From contig JAPLDN010000352.1 in NCBI GenBank assembly GCA_026391755.1, positions 1 through 19,535 on the forward strand: 19,535 nt of DNA, written 5' to 3'. This stretch comes from Bacteroidota bacterium. GTDB taxonomy: Bacteria > Bacteroidota > Bacteroidia > Bacteroidales > FEN-979. Below are positions 7,801 through 15,019 of this stretch, in pieces. The notes beneath the pieces are model-generated. The model was not told where the DNA came from and searched no databases. It was given only the letters and a program-made list of their open reading frames with translations. Every line of letters starts with the position of its first letter. Within the stretch, counting starts at the first letter, position 1. The position numbers and the translations under genes were made by a program.

Positions 7801-10462
7801 TCCCGTCGGGGTCAACATTCACCAGGTCGATATCATAGGATTTATCGGTGTATAGCACTCTTTCCCGGGCCGAAGGAACCGGCACCTTCAATCCCGCAAA
7901 GGAAACGTAAGGATAGTACGGAATCGTGAAGCGGTCGATGGAAAAATCCCCCCCGTCTTCAAATACCTTTGTTTCAAAACTTGCATTAAGCACCCCGGGG
8001 GCTACGTTGGTGACATGGATAACGGGAGTAATGATGGCCTTTCCTTCATCATTAAGCTTCCCGTTGAAAATACTGATGTTCTCGGCAGCAAAACCGGCCG
8101 ACGGGTTATCGAAGGTATAAGCCGGGAATTGTTTAAAAGCAGTCATGGCTTTGTTGAGAGTGAGGTTGACTTCGGCTTTCAGGCTATGGGCAGTGGCTCC
8201 TGTAAGCCAGCCGGCTTCAAGCGTTACAGGAGGGATTTTATTCTTTTGCAGGTAAGCTTTGTTGAAATCCATGCGGATCTTCAAACGGTTGGGTTTCACC
8301 GTTTCAATTTTCAGGGTCTTCTGGAATTCCAACCCTCCGACTCTCACTTTCGCAAGCCAGTTACCGGTGGGAGCATTGGGCTGGGTCATGGTCCTGAAAG
8401 CATAGAATCCGTTTACCGAGGCATTGAGCACAGTGCGTGAAACCATTTGCCCGCTGGGATTGTATAAGGCCAGGTTAACAGGGTGGTTGGCAGGGAGCTT
8501 CAGGTTTTTATCTTCCATGATGAACGTCAGGTATATTGAATCACCCGGCCTCCAGACGCCGCGTTCACCATAGATAAATCCTTTGATGCCTTTCTGAACG
8601 GGCTCCCCGCTCACGTCAAACATCGACAAAGAAAGGGAATTGCCTTCGGCGAGTTTCAGGTAGGCTTTTTCCATGTCTTTCACGGCCACTGCAAAAAAAG
8701 GCTTTGAATTCAAACGGGCTTCGGCCATTCCATCCCCATTGGTCGAGGCTGTTCCAATAATCTGCAGCTGGTAATTGAAGAACTCAACCTTCACTCCCGG
8801 TAGAGGTTTTGAGGAGACCAGGTCGGTGACGAAGACGGTGAACTCATTTTCGGCACCTCCTTTTGCGATCATGCCAAGGTTGGAGGCGAAGACATTACGT
8901 GTTGCGGTTTTGTTAAAGTAGTACGAAGCCTTGCATGGGTCATCGCGTTCTTCCCAGTTGTAATTCTGCCATCCGCCGTTATCGCCTTCCTCTTCATCAT
9001 AATTATTATAATAATCCCACCCTTCCTTGTCATTTTCCCTGTCGGGATTCTGCATGACAACCATATCCTGGGCCTTTCCTGTTTCACCATCGGCGCAGGG
9101 ATATGTTGAATATTTTTTCTTAAAACTGAGGTTGACCGAGTAAATGGCTCCCGGTTCGGTTTTCATGACAGCCGAAAGATCGATGGAGAAACGGTTCCAG
9201 CGATTATAATCGGCGGCTCCGTTCAGCGGGATCGTTTTCTTAAGGACCGTCCTCCCCACTCTTGAAAGGTCGTAATTGGTTCCCATTTCATTAACCTGGA
9301 GGAACTGTAAAATATTATTTTCATATATGCGGATGACTTTTACGTCGACGGCCCTGAGGTTGACCGCTTCAAAAGGAAGCAGCATGCCGTTTGACGAGGG
9401 CATGATGACCCCCGTGCCGATGAACCTGGCATCGGGTTTATTCCCCCCTGGCGACAATTTTTCGGTGATCCTTTTCCCGAGTTCCTTCCCCATGCAGTTT
9501 CTCAGGTAAGGTTCAACGGTAAGTATGGGGTTCCCTTCCATATTGGCCGGAGGATAAACAATAAGTTCGTTATCCTGGATCACAGCCCTGAGGTCCTTGA
9601 ATTTCGCTATGCGGATCAGGCCTTCCAGGTTCTGGTCATGTTTGAGAGGGTCTGAGAAACGAAGCAGGAAATATGGATCGCCTGCAGCAATATTTCGTAT
9701 TTCAAGCCATTTGAAATCGCCCAGGGCCGGGATCTCCTCGCTTAATTGTTTATCTGAAGATGAGCCTATGGCATCACCTTTCCAGTTAAGTTTGACGCTT
9801 GAAGCCTGGTCGCCCCTTATGATTGATTCCAACTGGAAAGCATGCTTGTTATTTTTTGAATCATGCTGCCAAATGACCGGGAGGCTGTTCCCGTTTTGGG
9901 TGGCCGTGAGCATGAGTTCCACCTGTTTGTCGTCGGCAACATCGGCAGTATAAACCGTTCCAAGAAGAACTTCCTTCGTAAGATCCGATTCCGAGACCGC
10001 TTTATGGTTATCGATACTCACGTCAAAATCCTGGCGTATGGTCTGGAACTGAAAAGTCATTGTTTTCAGGGAATCGGGGACGGTGATCAGTTTGGAGAGA
10101 AAGAACTCTACCGTGAACACCTTATCCTGTGGCAAAGGCTCATCGGGCCTGAATTCAATGGTACGGCTGTCGGTCCAGCAGGCTGTTCCTTTTACGGAAG
10201 GTTTGATCTTCAGAAGATCTTCTTTGACAGGGATATTCTGGGAAGCCGAATCCACATAATCGTCATTCAACCTGATCTTAATTGTTGAATGGGACGAAAC
10301 CAGCCCGGAAGTAAATGCCTGAACATATTGTTTGAATGCCGAGTTGACGTGTATCAGCGGGCCTTTTGAGGAACATCCGAGGGTTTCGAAGAGGATCAGT
10401 GAAACCAGGATAAGCAGGGCGGGGATCCCTATTAAAAGCAGGAGTTTTTTTCGCGGTGACAT
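4892..10462 (-). CDS. Bacterial alpha-2-macroglobulin with thioester (YfhM-like)
   Basis: An 1856-residue protein, the size usual for large Bacteroidota alpha-2-macroglobulins. Family members sit in the periplasm and trap attacking proteases covalently through a Cys-Gln thioester. The N-terminus is a hydrophobic signal ending ETLGC; Cys30 may be lipidated, although the lipobox is not canonical. MG-type beta domains follow. The A2M_N/MG2-like segment with RGVWRPGDSIYLTF is near residue 635, the A2M segment with EYIGSVRVMVVAGYKG near 1215, and the thioester CIEQ within PYGCIEQMTS at 1407-1410 (6233-6244). After it come the alpha-helical thioester-domain repeats and a C-terminal MG10-like domain. 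An Asp/Tyr/Trp-rich insert lies at about 467-511. pbpC follows 10 bp downstream in the same direction, the classical pairing, but here it is broken. Confidence 0.92.
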   Translation of the reverse strand: MSPRKKLLLLIGIPALLILVSLILFETLGCSSKGPLIHVNSAFKQYVQAFTSGLVSSHSTIKIRLNDDYVDSASQNIPVKEDLLKIKPSVKGTACWTDSRTIEFRPDEPLPQDKVFTVEFFLSKLITVPDSLKTMTFQFQTIRQDFDVSIDNHKAVSESDLTKEVLLGTVYTADVADDKQVELMLTATQNGNSLPVIWQHDSKNNKHAFQLESIIRGDQASSVKLNWKGDAIGSSSDKQLSEEIPALGDFKWLEIRNIAAGDPYFLLRFSDPLKHDQNLEGLIRIAKFKDLRAVIQDNELIVYPPANMEGNPILTVEPYLRNCMGKELGKRITEKLSPGGNKPDARFIGTGVIMPSSNGMLLPFEAVNLRAVDVKVIRIYENNILQFLQVNEMGTNYDLSRVGRTVLKKTIPLNGAADYNRWNRFSIDLSAVMKTEPGAIYSVNLSFKKKYSTYPCADGETGKAQDMVVMQNPDRENDKEGWDYYNNYDEEEGDNGGWQNYNWEERDDPCKASYYFNKTATRNVFASNLGMIAKGGAENEFTVFVTDLVSSKPLPGVKVEFFNYQLQIIGTASTNGDGMAEARLNSKPFFAVAVKDMEKAYLKLAEGNSLSLSMFDVSGEPVQKGIKGFIYGERGVWRPGDSIYLTFIMEDKNLKLPANHPVNLALYNPSGQMVSRTVLNASVNGFYAFRTMTQPNAPTGNWLAKVRVGGLEFQKTLKIETVKPNRLKIRMDFNKAYLQKNKIPPVTLEAGWLTGATAHSLKAEVNLTLNKAMTAFKQFPAYTFDNPSAGFAAENISIFNGKLNDEGKAIITPVIHVTNVAPGVLNASFETKVFEDGGDFSIDRFTIPYYPYVSFAGLKVPVPSARERVLYTDKSYDIDLVNVDPDGNIVPSNRLKVEVFKLEWKWWWDDSERNSADFVSTSHLRPVDSATVRTAGGKGIYQFRVEYDEWGRYLIKVTDRSSGHIAGKVVYVDWPGYFRMPGGEKQAAAMLTLTTDKSKYTVGETVKLSLPTSPDGRALLTVENGSRILKSFWTPTSKGSTDISFKITEDMAPNCYAFVTLIQPHAQSKNDLPIRLYGVVPVFVENPETHLKPAISIKGKLAPMQQASITVKEANGHPMTYTLAIVDEGLLDLTRFKTPDAWSVFYAREALGIKTWDLFDQVMGAFSGDLQRILSIGGDQDLIRRSSLKANRFKAMVKFFGPFELRKGESRTTTFTMPEYIGSVRVMVVAGYKGAYGSEEQTVPVKKALMVQGTLPRVLGPGETVKLPVSVFAMEKTVKNVKVSLEVNNFFQVNGLNTRELNFSEIGDQLVNFDLKTGEMTGIAKVKIIALSGNERAENTIEIDIRDPNLPVTDLFEKAISPGGSWNTGFTARGIPGTNSGSIELSSMPPLNFQKWLSYLVHYPYGCIEQMTSSVFPQLFLIVLVELSSDTKAGTVRNIKAGIQMLRSFQLPNGGFAYWPGSAYADDWGTCYAGHFMLEAEKKGFVLPPAFLGAWKAFQKEKAVSWTANASWSNNDLVQAYRLYTLALARAPELGAMNKLLEKKDLALAAKWRLAGAYLLAGKPEAAQQLVNGIGTSVEPYVEMWGTYGTVLRDKAMILEVLTMLNMKTKAAPLAQSIAGELNKAGWLSTQTSAYCLIALCDFYGTSTVSGINASFSIDGKNKVDVNTAKSVSVSAIDPLPGQKQNLEVSNKGKNVIYAKLLIKGTPAYGDSSSASNNLTLNVSYTGLKGEKINTGSLEQGTNFITVVKINNPGLLGPYQNLALSQVFPSGWEIMNSRMSEMASALTKASVYTYQDVRDDRVLTYFDLDAGETKTFKVLLMATYQGRFYQPPMQCEAMYYDIINARVPGHWVEVGK

Positions 10463-10503
10463 AAGGTAGGATTTTAAGGAACGAAGGAATGATTATTAAA
10501 AGC

Positions 10504-10532
10504 TTTAGTAAAGATATTAATTATTAATTTTG
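10504..10532 (+). promoter_or_regulatory. Candidate promoter of the S41 peptidase gene, with possible divergent box for the macroglobulin gene
   Basis: TAATTTTG at 10525-10532 is an exact TAnnTTTG, 19 nt before the ATG at 10552. TTTA (10504-10507) sits 17 bp upstream in place of the -33 TTTG. On the opposite strand TATCTTTA (10509-10516) is one mismatch from the -7 consensus and could serve the macroglobulin gene starting at 10462, but it has no clear -33 element. If both are real they overlap. Confidence 0.45.
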
Positions 10533-10551
10533 AGACAGAACTTATTTCCAG

Positions 10552-12072
10552 ATGAAAAAATCAATTTTTTTCGCTCTCTGCCTGTTGCTTGGCTGCAGCT
10601 ACTCTTTTTCACAGAAGTCGTCCTGCATGACCGACTTTGATTTCGTTGTCGCAAAAGTTAAAAGTAATTACCCGGGGTATAATGATAAGGTAAAAGGGGA
10701 CAAAGTGCAGGCGCTTGCCCGTCTGGAGCAGGATCTGCGAAGGCGGATCAAGCTTCACCCTGATTCCTGCGGGGTATACCTGGATGAGTATTGTGAATTT
10801 TTCAGGGACCATCATTTGAAGGTAAGGAGGAACCCGGGTCCCGACAGGGAATGGGTGCAGTCTGATACTTCATCTTACGGGACGAATATTGCTGTTGACA
10901 CCAATGAGCTTTTTGCCCGAACTGCCGGTTCTGTAACAATTGAAGGATTGTGGGTTTCCGGCTGGGGAGAGATGGCGGTGGTGAAAGATCCGGGCACAGG
11001 TAATTACCTGGGGGTTTCGGTAAGCACGATACGATGGAAACCCGGGCAGGTAATGTTTGAGTTTTGCCCTAAGGAGCAGGCTGGACTAAACAATGAAAGT
11101 CATCCGCCGTCAAATGATACTGTTTTTAATGTACGGGTGCATACAACCTGGAAGGGAGCCAGGGTTGGGAAGACTGTTGCAAGCCTGCATGTGAACCGGC
11201 GAATCCTTGAGATTCATGACGATAAATTTCTCGTCCGTAAAACTTCGACCCCGCGCAACGACCAGGCATTTATGAGGTCATATATACCCCTTTATCCGAA
11301 CGGGGGCAATGTTTATTTCACCTATGGAATACTCAGCGACAGCACTTTCTTTATCAGACCCAACAGTTTTGACGGGTTTAAGGACAGGATTGAAAAAACC
11401 ATCACTGACCACTGGAAGGATATCATGAGCAGGCCCAACCTGGTGATTGACCTCAGGGGCAACGGGGGAGGGCAGGATGATGAATGGCAGATGCTGTTCA
11501 GACTGATCTATACAAGTCCGTTTTTAAGCAAGGGAGTGGAATGGTATGCCTGTGAGGATAACATTAACATGTATGAAGAGGATCTGAAAAAGGGAACCTT
11601 GAGAAACGGGGATGAAGGTATCAAGTGGACTAAAGCATTACTCGCCGAGATGAAGAAGAACCCCGGGGGATTTGTGGTCCACCCCATGATGGGCAAGGAC
11701 GATACCGTGAAAGAAGATACTGTTTACAAATATCCGAGGCGGGTAGGCATTATCATCAACGAAGGCAACGGGTCTTCGGCTGAGCAGTTCCTACTGGCTG
11801 CAAAAACAAGCAGCAAAGTCACACTTTTCGGTGATCAGAATACCGCAGGTGTGCTTGACTATTCAAATTCGGTGCCTGTTGACCTGCCTTCTGGAAAGTA
11901 TTATATGAGGTATCCCATGACCCGTTCACGCAGGCTTCCCGAAAATCCCATTGACAATATAGGGATTAGTCCTGATGTGATAATTCCTTATCCCCCGAAC
12001 TACCAGTTGTTTGATAAGACTGATATCTGGATTGAGTATGTTAAAGACTGGCTTGAGGCGGGGGGGAAATAA
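10552..12072 (+). CDS. Secreted S41-family (C-terminal processing-like) peptidase without PDZ
   Basis: A 506-residue exported protein. The N-terminus is a signal peptide with either lipidation at LLGC (Cys15) or signal peptidase I cleavage after SFS. An N-terminal helical segment with FFRDHHLKVRR (His87/His88) corresponds to the DGH region of non-PDZ S41 peptidases. The catalytic half is at the C-terminus: LVIDLRGNGGGQDDE, then GIIINEGNGSSAEQF with the probable nucleophile at Ser408/Ser409, and GDQNTAGVLDYSNS, and finally NIGISPDVIIPYP. The Lys of CtpA-type Ser-Lys dyads is not present after the Ser (NTAGVLDY instead of a GK motif), so a tricorn-like Ser-His mechanism is inferred. Substrate is unknown. 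It is divergent from the macroglobulin gene and convergent with the channel gene. Confidence 0.85.
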   Translation: MKKSIFFALCLLLGCSYSFSQKSSCMTDFDFVVAKVKSNYPGYNDKVKGDKVQALARLEQDLRRRIKLHPDSCGVYLDEYCEFFRDHHLKVRRNPGPDREWVQSDTSSYGTNIAVDTNELFARTAGSVTIEGLWVSGWGEMAVVKDPGTGNYLGVSVSTIRWKPGQVMFEFCPKEQAGLNNESHPPSNDTVFNVRVHTTWKGARVGKTVASLHVNRRILEIHDDKFLVRKTSTPRNDQAFMRSYIPLYPNGGNVYFTYGILSDSTFFIRPNSFDGFKDRIEKTITDHWKDIMSRPNLVIDLRGNGGGQDDEWQMLFRLIYTSPFLSKGVEWYACEDNINMYEEDLKKGTLRNGDEGIKWTKALLAEMKKNPGGFVVHPMMGKDDTVKEDTVYKYPRRVGIIINEGNGSSAEQFLLAAKTSSKVTLFGDQNTAGVLDYSNSVPVDLPSGKYYMRYPMTRSRRLPENPIDNIGISPDVIIPYPPNYQLFDKTDIWIEYVKDWLEAGGK

Positions 12073-12092
12073 AACAATACCCGGAATTTGCA

Positions 12093-12773
12093 TTATTCCT
12101 CGTTCCTGTCCTCATGCCTCGATGCGGCATATTTCCCCACCAAAGTGGCTACGATGATGGCAATGTACATCTGGCCGGTGATGGAAATAAAAATAGTGAG
12201 AGAACGGGTATATGGCTCTTTTGGGAGCATATCACCAAAACCGGTTGTGGTGAGGGTAACAAAGGTAAAATACATGAAAGCATCGAGATGTCCCACGCTG
12301 GAATTGTCATCACGGGCAGGGAAACTGAAAGCCAGGGGGTCATAATGATCAATAAGACTAATCACCATCGCGAAGATCAGGCCGATAAGGAGGTAAATGA
12401 TTATGGACTCAAGAATGATCCGGATCGTGACGGTATTTGAATAGATGAGATGTTTGACCATTCCCACGATCACAAAACCGAAGAAAAGGATGTTCAGGGA
12501 GTAGGAAAAAGCAAATAAAACAGGCATTTTCAGTGAAGCCGATATCCAGAGTAGCACCACTGCAGAGATTGCTACAGGAAGAAATGCAGGGTGTTTCCGG
12601 TCTGAATTAATAAATCCCAGGAGAAAGATCAGGGTGAAGGAAATATCATAGAGCCATTTCTGGGCGGGCTCCTGAAAAACAGGTATGAAAAAGATCGTGA
12701 ATACCACAGTACTGAGAAATACCACATTCCACTTAATCCCTTCACGAAAAAAATTAATGATCGAAAACGCCAT
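12093..12773 (-). CDS. Six-helix potassium channel (Ion_trans_2 pore)
   Basis: A 226-residue inner-membrane protein with five or six hydrophobic helices at about 17-32, 43-55, 64-80, 84-107 and 116-141, followed by a re-entrant pore and a last helix at about 191-213. The selectivity filter is TLTTTGFGD (Thr-Thr-Thr-Gly-Phe-Gly-Asp, residues 175-181), which is the K+ channel signature with Phe in the position often Tyr. The C-terminus is short and charged (KYAASRHEDRNEE), with no RCK/TrkA-N or cyclic-nucleotide domain, so gating is unknown. No Arg-rich voltage-sensor S4 is visible. The ATG at 12773 is chosen over an in-frame ATG at 12902, because a promoter-like pair (12795-12826) lies between them and the longer form would add 43 residues overlapping the tonB promoter and start. 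Confidence 0.88.
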   Translation of the reverse strand: MAFSIINFFREGIKWNVVFLSTVVFTIFFIPVFQEPAQKWLYDISFTLIFLLGFINSDRKHPAFLPVAISAVVLLWISASLKMPVLFAFSYSLNILFFGFVIVGMVKHLIYSNTVTIRIILESIIIYLLIGLIFAMVISLIDHYDPLAFSFPARDDNSSVGHLDAFMYFTFVTLTTTGFGDMLPKEPYTRSLTIFISITGQMYIAIIVATLVGKYAASRHEDRNEE

Positions 12774-12794
12774 AATCTTTAATGTTAAGCCTCC

Positions 12795-12826
12795 CAAAGT
12801 TGAGAATATCCATGGGAATAAACAAA
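12795..12826 (-). promoter_or_regulatory. Candidate promoter of the potassium channel gene
   Basis: On the minus strand TTTG (12823-12826) and CAACTTTG (12795-12802) are separated by 20 bp. The second differs from TAnnTTTG only at the first base. The ATG at 12773 follows 21 nt downstream. It is separated by only 13 bp from the tonB promoter on the other strand. Confidence 0.45.
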
Positions 12827-12839
12827 TCTTAAAAAAGTG

Positions 12840-12870
12840 TTGACAAACTGAAAATCTCCATCTATGTTTG
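12840..12870 (+). promoter_or_regulatory. Strong candidate promoter of the TonB-domain gene
   Basis: TTG at 12840-12842 and an exact -7 box TATGTTTG at 12863-12870 are separated by 20 bp, the best match to the Bacteroidota consensus in the window. The ATG at 12893 lies 22 nt downstream. Confidence 0.6.
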
Positions 12871-12892
12871 CAAATTGAATTAAATTTACTGA

Positions 12893-13453
12893 ATGATCTC
12901 AACCGGTTTCAATTTTTCACCTCCCTCAACAGCAAAACACTCTATCACTCTGCCCGTGATCGTTGGCGTTGTAATATTTCTTGCCGGAACGGCCCTGAGT
13001 ATAAAATCCTTCGCGCAGTATAACCAGTACAATCAGTATGAGACCCAGGCAGGCACGCCCACCCTTTCACCTCCACGTCATCACAATCCTCCCACGGACC
13101 AGCCGGTAAAGGACCAGAGCCTGGCATACAAGAAGATCGACAAGCAGCCTGAATTCCCCGGTGGCACAACCATGCTGTTTAAATACATTGCCGAAAACCT
13201 GAAATACCCGCTAAAGGCTGTCCCCATGAAACTGGAAGGGAAGGTATATGTAGGCTTTACGGTGAAAGCCGACGGCTCGGTTGACAATGTGGAGAGCATG
13301 AGAGGGATAGGTGGCGGCTGCGATGAAGAGGCAGTTCGCATTGTTAAAAGCATGCCGAAATGGGCACCCGGTGAATCCCGGGGCAAGCCTGTTGATGTGA
13401 GTATGGTGGTGCCTGTCGGGTTTACACCAGATACGATCATGGTCCATAAATAA
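12893..13453 (+). CDS. TonB C-terminal domain protein (energy transducer TonB-like)
   Basis: A 186-residue protein. One hydrophobic segment (ITLPVIVGVVIFLAGTAL, residues 18-35) serves as anchor or signal peptide and is followed by SFAQ, a sequence often seen before a cleavage site in this phylum. A short linker with an NQY repeat and a few prolines (about 41-72) follows. The last 100 residues are a TonB_C domain: KQPEFPGGTTMLFKYIAENL, KYPLKA, GKVYVGFTVKADGSVDNVE, GGGCDEEAVRIVKSMPKWAPG and a closing SMVVPVGF. In true TonB this domain contacts the TonB box of outer-membrane receptors. The linker is too short to be sure it spans the periplasm, and no exbB, exbD or receptor gene is nearby, so an accessory role is possible. 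Confidence 0.85.
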   Translation: MISTGFNFSPPSTAKHSITLPVIVGVVIFLAGTALSIKSFAQYNQYNQYETQAGTPTLSPPRHHNPPTDQPVKDQSLAYKKIDKQPEFPGGTTMLFKYIAENLKYPLKAVPMKLEGKVYVGFTVKADGSVDNVESMRGIGGGCDEEAVRIVKSMPKWAPGESRGKPVDVSMVVPVGFTPDTIMVHK

Positions 13454-13508
13454 GTAATGGCAGAAGTTTTAAAGAAATAATAAACAATGCCCTGAATCTT
13501 GTAAGGCA

Positions 13509-14384
13509 ATGCAAAACAAAATATACAGTCTCGAATTGCTGGATAATGATATCCCGGCCTCTTTTGTGCTAAGGACCATGGAGGAAATTGCCGACCGCCA
13601 GAACGGGATAGCCGACGAACCCCACCGTCATAATTACTACTCGGTGATATGGCCATTCAGCGGCTCGGGAAGGCATGTAATAGATTTCAGGGAATACCCT
13701 ATCCTTCCTCATCATATATTCTTTGTAAGCCCGACCCAGGTCCACCAGATTATTTCCACTCCTGATATCACGGGCCTGGTCATCCTGTTCACCCCTGAGT
13801 TCCTGATGAAAAACAGCATACGTGAAGATTTCATCTCCAATCTCCGGCTGTTCCGCGACAGCAGCGATACTCCCGCTTTACCTTTTTCCGACCCCAGGCT
13901 CCAAAACATCCTGTTCTTTGCCGATCGTATTAAGGAAGCCTATGCTTCGGAACAGGAAATGAAATATGAAACCATCGGAGCTTACCTGAAACTCTTTCTC
14001 ATCGAATGCAACGCCCATTGCAGCCTGTTCCCCGATACCAATACGCAAAACATCGAAGTGGGCAAGTCCATGGTACAACGGTTTAAAAACCTTGTGGAGA
14101 CTCGTTTTCACCAATGGCACCAGGTGAAGGAGTATGCCGGGGCCCTTCATGTGAGCCCGAATTACCTTAATGAGGTGATCAAAACAAATATCGGTATTTC
14201 AGCCAAGGATTTTATCAGCAACCGGCTGTTACTGGAGGCAAAGCGAACCACGATATTCACAGGTAAGTCAGGCAAAGAGATTGCCTTCGAACTGGGGTTT
14301 GACGACCCTTCCCATTTCAGCAAATTCTTTAAATCAGGAACCGGCCAGTCTCTCATGGAATTTAAACAGACCCATTCAGGTTAA
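13509..14384 (+). CDS. AraC-family transcriptional regulator
   Basis: A 291-residue regulator. The N-terminal half is a cupin-like sensing domain with PHRHNYYSVIWPFSGSG (His39/His41) and a later IFFVSPTQVHQI. The C-terminal 100 residues are the double helix-turn-helix of AraC/XylS: HQVKEYAGALHVSPNYLNEV, then ISAKDFISNRLLLEAKR, then SGKEIAFELGFDDPSHFSKF and the closing GQSLMEFKQ. The family usually recognises two direct half-sites about 21 bp apart. Exactly such a pair follows the gene at 14385-14422, just before yceI-pirin. The likely targets are therefore these two genes. The signal sensed is unknown. Confidence 0.92.
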   Translation: MQNKIYSLELLDNDIPASFVLRTMEEIADRQNGIADEPHRHNYYSVIWPFSGSGRHVIDFREYPILPHHIFFVSPTQVHQIISTPDITGLVILFTPEFLMKNSIREDFISNLRLFRDSSDTPALPFSDPRLQNILFFADRIKEAYASEQEMKYETIGAYLKLFLIECNAHCSLFPDTNTQNIEVGKSMVQRFKNLVETRFHQWHQVKEYAGALHVSPNYLNEVIKTNIGISAKDFISNRLLLEAKRTTIFTGKSGKEIAFELGFDDPSHFSKFFKSGTGQSLMEFKQTHSG

Positions 14385-14422
14385 CCGTGATTTTTCCTAT
14401 TTAAACCATGATTTGTCCCTTT
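14385..14422 (+). promoter_or_regulatory. Candidate AraC operator: two direct half-sites 21 bp apart
   Basis: CCGTGATTTTTCCTATT (14385-14401) and CCATGATTTGTCCCTTT (14406-14422) match at 13 of 17 positions and are in direct orientation with a period of 21 bp, two turns of the helix. The first copy begins directly after the stop of the araC-family gene. The second ends 20 bp before the -7 box of yceI, where an activator could touch RNA polymerase. The sequence match and spacing are seen directly; binding by the neighbouring protein is inferred. Confidence 0.55.
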
Positions 14423-14442
14423 CCGGTGAACGAAAGCCATTG

Positions 14443-14450
14443 TAATTTTG
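14443..14450 (+). promoter_or_regulatory. -7 box of the yceI-pirin unit
   Basis: TAATTTTG is an exact TAnnTTTG, 16 nt before the ATG at 14467. The nearest TTTG (14412-14415) is 27 bp upstream, too far for a normal -33 element and inside the second AraC half-site, which fits a promoter that depends on an activator. Confidence 0.5.
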
Positions 14451-14466
14451 CAGAAAAACAAAGATC

Positions 14467-15006
14467 ATGGAAACAATAAAAACAAAATGGGCGATAGACC
14501 CTTATCATACAGAGATCCTTTTTAAAATAAAACACCTTGTAATCTCAACAGTGACAGGAAAATTCGAAAAGTTCGACGGTTTTGTCCTCACTGATGGGAA
14601 TGACTGGAGCGATGCCGAAGTTGAATTCTCGGCCGATACCGACAGCATCAATACCGGTGTTGGCGACCGCGACGGCCATCTGAAATCAGCTGATTTCTTC
14701 GACGCTGTCAATCATCCGAAGCTTTCCTATAAATCAACTTCTTTTAAAAAGACGGGCGACGATGAGTTCGTGATGAACGGCGAAATGACAATCCGCGGCA
14801 CCACCCGTCCACTTGAAATGAAAGTATCTTTCGGCGGCATCATGGTCGATCCTTACGGAAATACAAAAGCAGGGTTTGAACTCAGCGGAAAGTTAAATCG
14901 CAAGGAATTCGGACTGCATTGGAATGCCATCACCGAAGCCGGCGGCATGGTGGTTGCCGACGAAGTGAAACTTGCACTTAACGTGGAACTTTCAAAAGTA
15001 CAGTAA
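14467..15006 (+). CDS. YceI-family lipid-binding protein (cytoplasmic type)
   Basis: A 179-residue YceI-family protein. The family forms a lipocalin-like beta barrel that in known structures binds isoprenoid-type molecules. Family signatures are WAIDPYHTEILFKIKHL at the start, SADTDSINTGVGDRDGHLKS with ADFFDAVNHP in the middle, GEMTIRGTTRPLEM, and the closing EFGLHWN plus VADEVKLALNVEL. There is no signal peptide, unlike E. coli YceI, so this copy probably acts in the cytosol. It precedes the pirin gene by 13 bp and follows the AraC regulator, an arrangement common in this phylum and linked, by inference, to redox or electrophile stress. Confidence 0.92.
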   Translation: METIKTKWAIDPYHTEILFKIKHLVISTVTGKFEKFDGFVLTDGNDWSDAEVEFSADTDSINTGVGDRDGHLKSADFFDAVNHPKLSYKSTSFKKTGDDEFVMNGEMTIRGTTRPLEMKVSFGGIMVDPYGNTKAGFELSGKLNRKEFGLHWNAITEAGGMVVADEVKLALNVELSKVQ

Positions 15007-15019
15007 ACAGGGAGGTTTT

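Noticed and set aside
4913..10288. Many plus-strand open frames (for example 137, 156, 141 and 118 residues) opposite the macroglobulin gene
   Set aside because: They are antisense to one long conserved frame and contain no known motif or plausible start signal.
12073..12092. Terminator between the converging S41 and channel genes
   Set aside because: The 20-bp gap has no stem-loop that I can draw.
12774..12902. Longer N-terminus for the potassium channel
   Set aside because: The extra 43 residues would cover the divergent promoter region and overlap the tonB start. A promoter-like pair lies just before the internal ATG at 12773.
13018..13047. NQY tandem repeat in the TonB-like protein as a mobile or phase-variable repeat
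   Set aside because: Only two to three imperfect 9-bp units in a low-complexity linker; it is in frame and ordinary.
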